Shown here in pieces: positions 47,401 through 58,517 of a DNA stretch of 64,000 bases. The notes under the pieces were generated by a model, which was not told the DNA's origin, did not search any database, and saw nothing but the letters and a program-made list of their open reading frames with translations. The first letter of the stretch is position 1. Every line of letters starts with the position of its first letter. The translations under genes and the position numbers were made by a program. This DNA comes from Lineus longissimus (taxonomy: Eukaryota > Nemertea > Pilidiophora > Heteronemertea > Lineidae): assembly GCF_910592395.1 (NCBI RefSeq), contig NC_088310.1, positions 21,459,501-21,523,500 on the forward strand, written 5' to 3'.

Positions 47401-47948
47401 CGAGAAAAAGAATCGCAGGTCCTAAGAAATAATCATATTCTTCAAGTGTTCGTAACGCATGGATTAGGAATACTTGTGGCACATTTTTTGTGTGAAGTTG
47501 AATGTCTCATGTCTTAGTATTGTCCTTCAGATACAACAATTTTCTTCGCGCCTACGGCCTCCCCCCGAAGACGTCGTTCTTGAACCTGACGCACGGCGAC
47601 GAGGAGCTGGCGAAGGAAGTAGCAAAGGTTTACAACGGCTGCCTCGAATGTGTAGACCAGACAGTGGGACGTATGATAGAATCAGAGAAGAAGGATGACT
47701 CTTCCATGGACCCTTTCATGAAAGACATAGTGTCGAGATTTTTGCGGCTTGTCTACTCCGACCGGTTTTATACTGTCGATTATGATGAGGCTTACTACAC
47801 TAAAGAGGGACTGGGGTGGATCAAAAGGAACAACATGAAATCTATTCTGCTCAGACACTATCCTGAACTGACAAATTCCCTTGATGTGGTGGAAAATGTC
47901 TTCATGCCATGGGATAGACCAGACCTTCAGAGTATCATTTTAGCGTAA
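44407..47948 (+). CDS. Secreted EGF-EGF alpha-dioxygenase-like heme peroxidase
   Basis: Member of the peroxidase-cyclooxygenase superfamily, 717 aa, from exons 44407-44473, 44818-44943, 45135-45245, 45683-47114 and 47531-47948; all phases agree. Exon 1 is a signal peptide (MYFHSHVLLFATFLASIASH). Exons 2 and 3 each encode one EGF domain, the second of calcium-binding type (DVNEC). The rest is a heme-peroxidase domain closest by motif to plant alpha-dioxygenase/PIOX and fungal diol synthases: LLHDFVDHGF (distal His246), TAWWDASYIYG, KEHNAICDML and RDRERGLPRYNNF. The proximal motif is FRLH: His487 is present, but Phe484 occupies the place of the radical Tyr in YxxH of cyclooxygenase and alpha-dioxygenase. 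Peroxidase activity is plausible; fatty-acid oxygenation is doubtful. Confidence 0.9.
45373..45420 (+). repeat. Perfect 24-bp tandem duplication in an intron
   Basis: CATCTTTGATGTATAAAGCA-GGGA occurs twice head to tail, followed by a partial third unit (CATCC). It lies in intron 3 of the peroxidase gene and is a simple recent slippage duplication. Confidence 0.8.
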
Positions 47949-48149
47949 TCGCCCCCCCCCCCCCCCAGCCCCAATAGGACCGGACACTATTTCAAGGGGG
48001 ATGTTCTACTTCCAAACCGGGTTGATAGTCGCCAATATCGTCATTGCCGCACATCGCCCAGGTATTGTTGAATGCTGTAAAATCGAGCAGGGGCCGTTTC
48101 GACATTATGTCGTTGGCCGATATCTTAGTCACTGAGTTAGTGATTGACA

Positions 48150-48651
48150 GGGCCGTATTTAACTTTTTTGTCCAGGGGGGGGGCAGTGGGATAGATTGCC
48201 GAAGGCGATCTGCATGCGCCGCCGGCGCATCCGAAGGGGGGGGGGGGTCTGGGGGCCCTCCCCCCGAAAAATTTGAAAATAAAAGGTCTGAAATGGCATT
48301 TTCCTGGCATTTGGAAGTGTGAATCAATAGTATTTTTACTCTAAAAAAGGACCACTTTTATGAAGATTTGGACAGAAAATGTTAATTTTCATAGTTTTTC
48401 ATAGCTAGTCTTTACCTAATGTTGCATCATTGTGTATAACCATAGACGACTAGGGTCAGGGCACTCGACTGGTCAGATTATAAGGGTTGAACCTGAGTTG
48501 ATAACATCTGCTATCCATATGCTGCTATCATGCTGGTAAAGCTATGGCTAAGATTAGTTTGACTTTTTATTACTGTCTGAAAAAATTTTTTTCAACATTT
48601 ATTGCACAGGGGGGGGCAGCTGCCCCCCTGCCCCCCCTCTAAATACGACCC
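48150..48651. mobile_element. Non-autonomous DNA transposon, 502 bp
   Basis: Terminal inverted repeats GGGCCGTATTTA and TAAATACGACCC bound a non-coding element with G-rich inner ends (GGGGGGGCAG / CTGCCCCCC). It is flanked by near-identical direct repeats TGATTGACA (48141-48149) and TGATTGATA (48652-48660). If the ends are drawn as CAGGG...CCCTG the element would look hAT-like. The inner GGGGGTCTGGGGGCCCTCCC stretch followed by AAAATTTGAAAAT is typical of widespread animal hAT-type MITEs. No transposase is present. Confidence 0.75.
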
Positions 48652-48660
48652 TGATTGATA

Positions 48661-50195
48661 CGTAGTAGATATTGAAGAAACATGTACCCCCCCCCGGCCC
48701 TCTGTCTTTTTCTTCCTATCTCGTCACAACAGGGCGTGGTCCATTCATATAAAAGCACGTGGCTTTGTTTGTAAACACAGAAGTCACGCATGCGCATTTC
48801 ATTACTTCCGTTTAAAAGGCTGGAGAGATTCTTAAAAAATGTCAATAAATGTCAGTTTTACACGGTGATTGTTTTGAAATCACGATTCATGGATGATCTG
48901 CTGTGATGAATTTAGTATGATCATATGATCAGGATAATCTGGTTCTAATAGAGTGGTTAGTTTTTGTTTGGGAGACTGGTAAATGTTAGGGCTGTGGACT
49001 AGGCTAGTACTAGTAGTAGTACTAACTAGTAGGCCTACCTCACCTGTCGGACACTCGGCTCAAAATCCTTTGTTTCAATACTCATAGTGTTGCTCTCAAC
49101 CACATTGTAGCTGTTCTTTCCCACCAGCTGTTTTAGACACTGCACTGACTCAGCACAGCCCCATGACACTAACGTAAGCCACCGTATGCATGCTGGTGGT
49201 ATACTCTGTCTGCAGTTTATACTGCACAATGGACCTAAGTTCGACAAGACGAACCAGGCCACAGCCTGAACAACAAATGCTGAGGACACGTCGGCAGAAA
49301 GACAGAAAAAGAAGGCCCAAACAAAATAAACTGGACACAATGCCCTGCCATTAAGCCCACTGTGACCCTTTGTTCCAGGTGAAATGCATGACTGGTTATG
49401 TCAGAGCCCAAATTTACTTCCTCCTAATTGCCTATCCCATGATAACCAACACAACATTATCATTGTCAATACAGTTCAATCAGTACTAAAACTATGTGTT
49501 ATGTAACTTGCATAAATGATGATAATGCAGTTATTTCGTCAATTGATGACCATTTTTGGGTTGTGATCATGGATTGTAAACTCGTTCCTATCAATTTTCA
49601 GGTGTACTATTCAAGGAAGAAAATGTATGTCCTTAAGCATGCCTAAGTATAAATCCTTTTCTCCATTTATGGCGGTCTCAATTAATGTATGATGTCTGAT
49701 GTAGCCTGGCCTGTGCCATTTGTTTTTCAAATTTTGTTTTCTCATCAACAATTTGATAATAGAAATTGAAACTTAGGCTGGCTGTATTCTTTTGTTTGTT
49801 TAATTCTCCAATCATCATCAACACATGCTGTTTTCTCAGCTTATAGTGATAGTAATAAAATATTGCATCTCATGATTCAAGCCTGGGAACCAAAATAACA
49901 TTCATAAGTAAAGACATTTGTTATAGTCCCATACCTGGAACCAACCAAGTACAAAGTACATTGTAGTATCTGAACACCAGTTTGGTGAGTATCTACATAT
50001 TATGATCTGTGTACAGTGAGCTAATTGTTTAATATCGGTTAAGTGTGTGTATGAAGTTCTTGGGGATGTGATTTGATAGTGGTGATATCTTATGCACCTG
50101 GAGTTACATGTTTACTTGGAAATATACATATTCACGCTCATGGTTTGTTCAATTTTGTTTCAGTGACTTACGATGTAGAATCTAACTCGCATGGT
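48661..50195. other. Spacer and probable 5' region of the LRR gene
   Basis: No supported exon apart from the 5' part of the first LRR exon (acceptor before 50164). A palindromic CTAGTACTAGTAGTAGTACTA-like stretch lies near 49003-49030. Upstream non-coding exons may exist. Confidence 0.35.
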
Positions 50196-53100
50196 ATGAT
50201 GACCAGTTTCCTGATGGGTTGGGCACAGGACTGGATCTTCTTTAGTGGTAATGTCCAGACCACCACTATCGCTATAGCTATTACAAGCTCCATCTGTTGT
50301 AGTTTGATTTGGCTTCTAGTCAATCTTGCCTCGGGTAATGATGATGAGAAGAAGCGAGGATCTCAGGGAGGACCTAGTGGAAGAGGATGCCCAATGGTAA
50401 CATTTCACTTGCGCAGGAGCCTATCTTGCGTAAGTTACAATTTTTTGTCTGTGACTAATTGGAGATTGTTATTTGTATTGTAATGGTGGATATTCAAGCT
50501 TAACATTGAAATGGTAAGCAGATGAATATCGGTAGGGTAGTTTGTGAATGTCTTTGAATAGACTGGCAAAAGGCTTGCTCTTCAAAATGTGACTACATAA
50601 ACAAGGCAGATACATGTCCATGCAAATAAATTCATAAAAAATACTGGCATTTCCCTAGATGGCTTGTTATTGGGACTCTTTTTGCACCACTATTGTGCAT
50701 AAAAGCACTGTTGTAATTAGACAACTATGGCCCCCTTCATGGGGCTCATTCTCTGCCACTCCGGCTTTATATGTAAAATTTTGGGGCATTGTTAGTTATC
50801 AGAACCCACTAAGTTTTATTTCATTTTCATTCCAATATATTTGTTTAGGTCCCTAGGCAGTCTGGCTTGAAGCAGTTGACAAGGACAACTTCTCATGGTA
50901 CAAATATCTTCCAAAATTCAGAAAAGGCTTTTAGGATTTCATGTGCTAGGTAAGAATGTGTATGACAACTGCCGCTTGGTATGTTGCTTATTGTTTTAGC
51001 AGTACTGTGAAATCCTCTTAATCATATCTTGTTAATAATTAGCATCTCTGCAGTAATCTCCCCTGCCCATTTTAGTCTGGTGGGCAGACAAACCAAAGTT
51101 ATTTTTTTATTTTTTTTATTTTACCACCAGATCATTTAAAACAACTACAAGCCAGTTATCTTTTAAGCTAATAAGTTTTCTCCTAAAATATGCTGGACCA
51201 CCAGACCAAAAAGTTTGAACCAATTTAATAGTGGGGAAAACTTTTTAAAAAATTGAGTGAAGAACACTTTCCTAAAAATATTGTGCAGACCCCACTGTGG
51301 TATAGTGCAAAAGCGTACTTGACTCATTGCTGCACACTAAGTCATGCATGTGATATAATCTTTCCAGATGTGGCAAGAGCACAGTTGATAAAGAGTGCCA
51401 GTTAGGCCTGTGTGAACTTTGCTGTGGCCGCACCCTTGTGATCTGTAAATTCCACCCATCAAAGACACGGAATGGATTAGATCCTCTATCAGATGAACGA
51501 CCTACACTTCTCAATCTAAGGTAAAGCAAATAAACAGTGGCAGATAGTTCATTCTGTCATCAGGTACCATGTCAAAATGTGCTGTCTTTGTGTTTCTGTT
51601 ATCGATCAAACACTTGTTCTATATCGAGTTTGTTTTTCCTCTTTCAGCTTCTTAGACCTGAGTTCCTGTCCCACCAGAATAGGGTACTTTGGAACACAGC
51701 TAGTCAGCCTCAATCTCTCCTCAAATAAGTTGACTTCATTGCCAGATGAAATTGGGCTGCTGCTTGGTCTAGAAGAACTCTTTCTTCACTTTAACATGAT
51801 CACATATTTACCAGTAAGTCACTGTTGCAAAAACTTTTGCATCTTGGCCCACTTGCCAACCTAGGAGTCCTGATCTATGACTTTCCCCAATGGGATTTTT
51901 ATCCAATATACATGTATTTTGAACAGGGTACTGAATGCTGTGAATTGGCCTCGCTTCACCTTATTTCATGATTTGGAGGACTCACACTGTACATGTACTG
52001 CACTGTACATGCATGTACTGCTCGGTTAAAACGTCCATGGGAAATATAAAATCAAGAAACTTCCCCATTAAACTTTCAGGGAAGCATAGGCAACTTGACA
52101 AAACTAAAAGAATTAGACTTAAGATGCAACCTTCTTGAAAAGATTCCAGGTAGGTTGATCATTAGCAACAATAAGGCCACAAGGTTGATTCAACTGTTGT
52201 GTAGACAAGTCTTACGGTTGTTTTGATAGTTTGTGCAAACCATGAGGTTGTTATCTTCAAATCATTCATTGATATTGCAGCAGTGATTCCTCTTGATTAT
52301 CAAGCTCTGGTAAACCATCAAATGGTCATGGTTTTGCTCCACACCTGAGTAGCTACAAAGCATCAGGATCTGGTGTGAGCAGTGAAATCTCTCATAAAAT
52401 CAAAATGAGGCTTGTGAGTACGATGTTGAGAGTCTGTTTACCCAGATTTTCAAACCCCTAAAAGACATTTGAAGTGGTTGATGTAATATGAATATTGTGA
52501 TGGTTTGTTGCAGAGTCATTTGGCTGCCTGCAGAAGTTGAAGTACTTGAATGTAATGGAGAATTCCCTCACAACTCTACCAAGTTGCATAGGCTCATTAG
52601 AAAAGCTGAAAGAGATCAATTTACAGTAAGTGTCAAGTTTACTCTACAAGACATGTGATGTGGTGTGAAAGAACGGTTGGAAGAATTTGGAGACATCGCA
52701 GGAAAGGCTTGTTTTGTTCACTGCAAAGCTTGGCGTAGACCTCCAATTGATCAAAATCCCTCGGTGTCTGTCTACCCAGGCAGTCTAGCTTTAACATGTA
52801 GACAGCCAAAGCTGCCAGTTTGCTGAAATTCCTTAAATCTAAATCTTTTCTCTTCTTTTTCAGAAATAATGAAATCCGCTTATTACCAGATGAGCTCTGT
52901 AATCTGATAAACTTACAGGTAAAAATGCATTTTTTACTGACTGGAATCTTTTAAAAGGACTGATACGTAGTGACATCCATTGCGAAGTCTCAAAAAAGGA
53001 AAATTTTCAAAAAATCAAGATGGTATTTATAGTGTGGACTATAAATTCAGTTGTCTGTCATTGGGATACGTAGAGTGACATGTCTTGTTGGTCAGGATTG

Positions 53101-54835
53101 CCATATTACTGAGTTTTGCTATTCATGTCGATTGCGTACTGCTCAGTTATCTTGATATGAAGGATAAACTGACCTGATTGATTTCAACAATTGATTTCCT
53201 TTTTTTCAGTGTTTGTACATAGCCGACAACAAATTGACTTGTTTGCCGAGTGATCTTGGTAATTTGGTGCGCCTAGCAGAGATTGACATATCAGATAATC
53301 AGCTAGTGTCCTTGCCACATCAGATCTGTAGATGTACGTCTCTGGTGAGATTATGGGTAACTAACAATAGGTAGGTAACATTTTGTTGAGTTGAGGATCA
53401 ATTAGCCTGCTTTCCTTTTGCCTTTACTGGGCACAATAGTGAAGACACTCTTTCGTGTCTCTAAAATGTGACTGGCAATTTTGGTCGACCACATTCAATC
53501 ATTATTGTGTTATTTAATGCAGAATGATACTAAGTCCGAGAAAAGTGAGATACCAATCGAATAGAATCTGTGACATTATGGATAATTGCATCACCCTGAC
53601 TTCTAAACAATCTGTAACAGAGCATACTTACCATATACATCCTTAGCAAATTCAAAGGTTTGTTGTTCAAAGACGATAAAAGCCTGCTCCGTGAAACTTT
53701 GATTTGCTAAATCACAATTTGCTCATTTCAGGTTGTCCTCCTTACCTGCTCAGATAGGCCGTCTGCATAGACTGAGTGAGCTCTACCTCGGCAACAACTC
53801 TCTACAATATTTGCCGGGATCTATAGTCTACTTGTTTTTGAATGTACTTATTCGTAAGTATTTCGGAGGTCCCGTAACCCTCAAGTGACTCTCATCAAAC
53901 TAACAATATTTGCTGTCTACGAAACTCCCGATGAATACTGTCAGATGTGTTGAGTGCCTGTGCATTATTTTGAGATTGCCGCACCTGTAACTGCAGAGAC
54001 TTTACTAAAGATATATCGGTATTCCTTGGTGGAGTGCATGGCCTGCCTGCCATCTAACATGTAAATGTAGTTCCTTACTTCAGGAAAACACTGCCTTTTC
54101 CATAAATTGTTTGACTCCGTCGTAGTTGACAGGGCTCAAAGTATGTAGTTACCATTGTGTTTTTCTGATGATATGTTACAGTATGCATTCAGTATTACAA
54201 TGTCACCAAGTGTCCATTGTTTTCAGTGATGCAGAATCCACTGATAAAAGAAGAGGAGTACATACCGCATTCCTGTGTCTATAATCAGTCACCCCCTTCA
54301 ACCATTCCCTCCCTGTTGGAAATGGCTGCCAGGTTACTGTCTCGATCCACAGTTCAATGGAAAGAGGAAAATCTACCCAGATCATTAAAAAGTAAAGTCT
54401 TATTTGGATCAGTTGACATCAAAATTGATGAAATCAGTAAACTGGCCAGAGCTTCAGCTACTTCTCATTCTTTTAAAAATCAATAGGACTCTTAAAGGAA
54501 CAGGGTAAAGGTCATTGTCAACACTGCATTGTTGTTCTCATACTGTGCGATATGTCAATGAAGTAAATTGGTGTATCACTTCTTTTTATGTGGTATGCCA
54601 ATTAATTGTTCATCTGTCCAATGATTCATGCTGAATAGCACTCTAAACATGTCTCTGTCCTCTTTCAGATTATCTTCAGGAGGGCAAGCAGTGTGATAGC
54701 TGTGATCGTCCACTCTTTGATCATTTTACATCCAAACTGACATTCCACACCATGGACGTGGTAGGATTGCGAATTCCCCTGTATCAGATGATTTGCTCAC
54801 CGCGTCAGTGTTCCTTTGTTGACATTCCGGGGTAA
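50196..54835 (+). CDS. Membrane-anchored LRR protein with LRRC58-like C-terminus
   Basis: 490 aa from exons 50196-50396, 50849-50949, 51368-51520, 51648-51813, 52080-52149, 52514-52625, 52864-52918, 53210-53370, 53732-53853, 54227-54391 and 54669-54835; all phases agree. An N-terminal membrane segment (TTTIAIAITSSICCSLIWLL) is followed by a basic linker. A Cys/His cluster comes next (CARCGKSTVDKECQLGLCEL, CCGRTLVICKFH), probably metal-binding. About nine SDS22/RSU1-style leucine-rich repeats follow (LVSLNLSSNKLTSLPDEIGL, KELDLRCNLLEKIPE). The C-terminus (IPSLLEMAARLL, CDSCDRPLFD, IPLYQMICSPRQC) resembles that of LRRC58. Partner unknown. The ATG at 50196 opens a signal-anchor; an upstream coding exon is possible. 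Confidence 0.85.
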
Positions 54836-56300
54836 ATTTTTTGACAGCAGATGCCATCATGCCATGAGGACATTATTTAAAGTCGTGTGATTCTTTACTG
54901 GGAATTATCGTTAGAATAGTGTTGCAGTATTTCATGTACTCTAGGTTTTCCCTGACATTAGAAACATAGAGGAATATGGTCAACTTAATTTTCTTGACTA
55001 TCGACATAAGCCTAGCCCAGTCTTGGTGGACATGTCAGTCTTCAAATGTGACATGTTACATTGTACATGTAGACCTGGGCTTGTAGGTGGTTTCTCCTGT
55101 ATTGTACAAAACAATTGTTCATATTCATGAATTCATATCATGTCAGCTGTTTATTTATTTATTTTTTCATAGATATTGATGGGCTTTAAGTTCAGTGATG
55201 TTGACATCATTCTATTAATAGAATTTTTTACTGATTTTGAAACTTGTGTGATTGCTAAATGCAGCTGATTGGAGTACAAGAATTTACCCACCTTACATGT
55301 AGTACTGTTCTGGTACATGTAGCTATGGTTATTTGTCAGAAAGGAGTTGTTTAGAGAATTATGGTTGTTGTTGTTGTCGGTTTTCAACAGGACAAAAATA
55401 AATATGACCTCATGTTTTACTTGGTAAACTATGAATGTACGTTAAATGTAAAAGTGCCTTAAGATTGCGCTGTAAGAAACTAGGGTTAAACCATTGAGAA
55501 CCTTTATGGGGGTTGGAATAAATTGGATCTTGAATCAGAAACAACACTAGAGTAGTTGAGGTTGTTGTATTGGATGCCTTCTCGATTTTGCAAGACTACC
55601 CTGGTATAACCAAGGTTCTGTTGGGCAGATTCTGAACATGTCATGTATCAGCATTTTTAAAAGATTTTTCGAATGTAAATTGGAATTGAGTAGGAATATG
55701 ACATATCCTTGCGTCTTCTGTGTTCGTAAGTCCCTCCCAGTCCTCAAAGGCTTCACTTGGTGTGAATTTCTAATCTTATTGCAGGCATATTGCTATTACT
55801 GCCATTATTTTGTTGTGTACATGTAGATGCGTGCTACAGTAGTCTTTCTATGGCATGATTTTTGGTTTGTATTATACACCATATGATCATCAGTACCTTT
55901 GTTCCCTGCAACCTTTCTAGATAGTGATATGAAGGGAGCTAGATGTAGGTTATGGACAGAATACCTCCGATTGTTCAGAATGCGAGTAGGATCATGACTG
56001 AAGTTATTATCAGTATTTTCAGGAGGTCTTACATGTACCTGGTACATCTATAAGTAGAACATAAATGTTCGCCACATACACTTGTATTCTGATTTTACCT
56101 GTTTCTTGTAGTTTTACACTACCTTGAATTTATACTGCCTGTAAGAGATGTCAGATAGCTGTAAAGTTTGTTTGCCAAAGATATTGGTTATCACAACCTC
56201 GTATTTATCCTTATTATGTTGTAATAAGTGGCCATTAGAATATTGAAATTGTTTTCATGTTGTTTTATTAAACATTATATAAATTATTGTAAGTTGTGTT
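54836..56300 (+). other. LRR gene 3' UTR / spacer
   Basis: AT-rich with several poly(A)-signal-like words (for example AATAAA-type near 55395 and ATTAAA near 56266) and no supported exon. Confidence 0.4.
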
Positions 56301-58517
56301 TGGTCTTCTTTTGTTTTACACTGAATCTTTTATTTCCCAATTCTGCAGGCACAGGTCGGTCTATGGTATGTACATGTAGAATGTAAGACTCATAGAAGAA
56401 GTCTCATTGGGAGAAATAATAAATAGATAATCTGTATTGACCATTGGCGTCCATAAGCGATTGGCCAGAGCACAGAACGAGTCCCAGTCTGTACCAAAGA
56501 ACAACAAAATCGGCTTTAGTCCACAATATTTATTATATGGAAAAAATATAGATTATAAGAATATCAATAGTTGTGTGATCAACATATTTTTTTGTATAAT
56601 GAAGTCTATAGCTAAGTGGGAGTATGAAGCATTTACACAGTAATTTGATGTATAACAAAACTGTAGGATTAAATGAATGGAAATATTGATATGGTCAGAT
56701 ACACTGGACTGCCCATCATCAAATAACTGCCGACACAAAAAGGAAACCTTAACACAGCTTCACGATAGTGGTAGAGTAGACATGTCACAGAAATAGTTAA
56801 AAGAAACAATCCAGAAGACTTAATGATGAGAGCACAGCAAACAATGGCTTACTTTCAAAAATACTTTTATCCCTCTGGCACTAATCGAATTTTAAAATGT
56901 ATGTTCAATGCCACCAACTGTGCCTGCATGATTAAACAATGTCCAATGTATGTCCAAATCAGGTACATGTATTAAAGAACTTCATACATGTATGTACAAT
57001 AACTAGTATTACTAAATGCAACAGTGTACTCAGCCTGGCAAAGATCGAATTTCAAGAAATGCAAATTCTACACATAAATTCAACAGAAACACATGTACAT
57101 GTACAAATACTGTATTTTTTCACATACTAACTTTACATAATACCAGACTGAGACTTATTTGAATCGTTTGACATTATATACATTTACAAAACAGCTGCTC
57201 AATCTATATACAATGTTGATACATGTGTTCCGTTAGTATCTTTAAAATATTTGCGAAAGCAGAGAAACAATAAATATCCCAGAAGTAAAAGAGAAATAAT
57301 TTTGATATACTTTTTCAATTCTTGAGCGACTGCCAAAATTAGGTCTGGTAGTGGTATGCCTCCAGTCCCTCACAAAATATATCATGATACAAATTACCAT
57401 ACAGTTTGGTACTGGAAAGTATGTTCAACAAGTTTGGGCAGGTAACCAAAAATGGATTTCAAGAAGAGTACGTGTATATATTCATGGTCAGTCAGAAACT
57501 GGGGGACAGAAAAAACACACACAACCTCTCCAAACATTTTCCAGACTAATCTTCAATATTGTGTGTCGGAAACTTATTTTTGTGCTTCATACATGTAAAC
57601 TATAAAGGTATCAACCACCATTTTAAATATGGATGAAGCAAATTATTCTCCATTCTTGGACTGGAGGCCATTCTTCATTATTTGCAGAGCAGGAGCCCAT
57701 GCATTAAAAATAGAAGTAGCTTTATAAAAGCTGTTAGTTTTATATATTGATAAATGCAAAAACTGGTTGTATTGGCACTATTGATACTTCAGATGATTAT
57801 TATGAAAACTTTCTTCAAATTTATGAATTGGCTGTCTTAAAATGAATCAAGTAGAATGAGGCTAAAATAGAATTAATAATCTGACCGACAAACTGCAAAA
57901 GAAAATTGTGCACATACTTGATACACGCCGCTGTTTTAGACTACATGTACCTTCGTTTTTTAACAGTTTGACTGCTGGAAGAAACTAATTACTACATGTC
58001 ATAGACATGATTGTTTGCTTCTAGCCCCTCAAATTTTAGTTCTAAGATTCAAATGAGAATACACTACTTTAATGTACAAAATATGGCAAACAAACAGGCC
58101 ATCCTACCACAATAATGCATGGAATTCAACTAATTCAGGTGGGAAAAAACATCAGATCAATACACCATTATATCATTGAAGTTCAGCTCTGACACCAAGA
58201 AACCACCTTCTTCAATGAACTTTTATAACAATGCCACTTTGGATTGCAGCTTACGTATAGTTTCAGTCAGGCTGCACACACGATACACAAACCTGAGCAC
58301 TGATTACCTACCAACTGGTACCACAGAGCAACGACCAACTGGTACAAATCAAAGTGCAGTCTTGTCACAGCGCATATCAAAAATAGACAAGTGAGCAGCC
58401 TATAATATTTTCAATAGTATTGACGATGATTGTACATGACTGCACAGATAATGTATCATTATGCATAGGAGAATGTTATCAAAGACTGTTTGAATTAGTG
58501 AGAAACTTTCATCTCAG
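56301..58517 (-). other. Zinc-finger gene 3' UTR / spacer
   Basis: No supported exon. TTTATT at about 56526-56531 reads AATAAA on the minus strand and may end the zinc-finger transcript, which would make the UTR about 2 kb and the two genes convergent. Confidence 0.35.
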
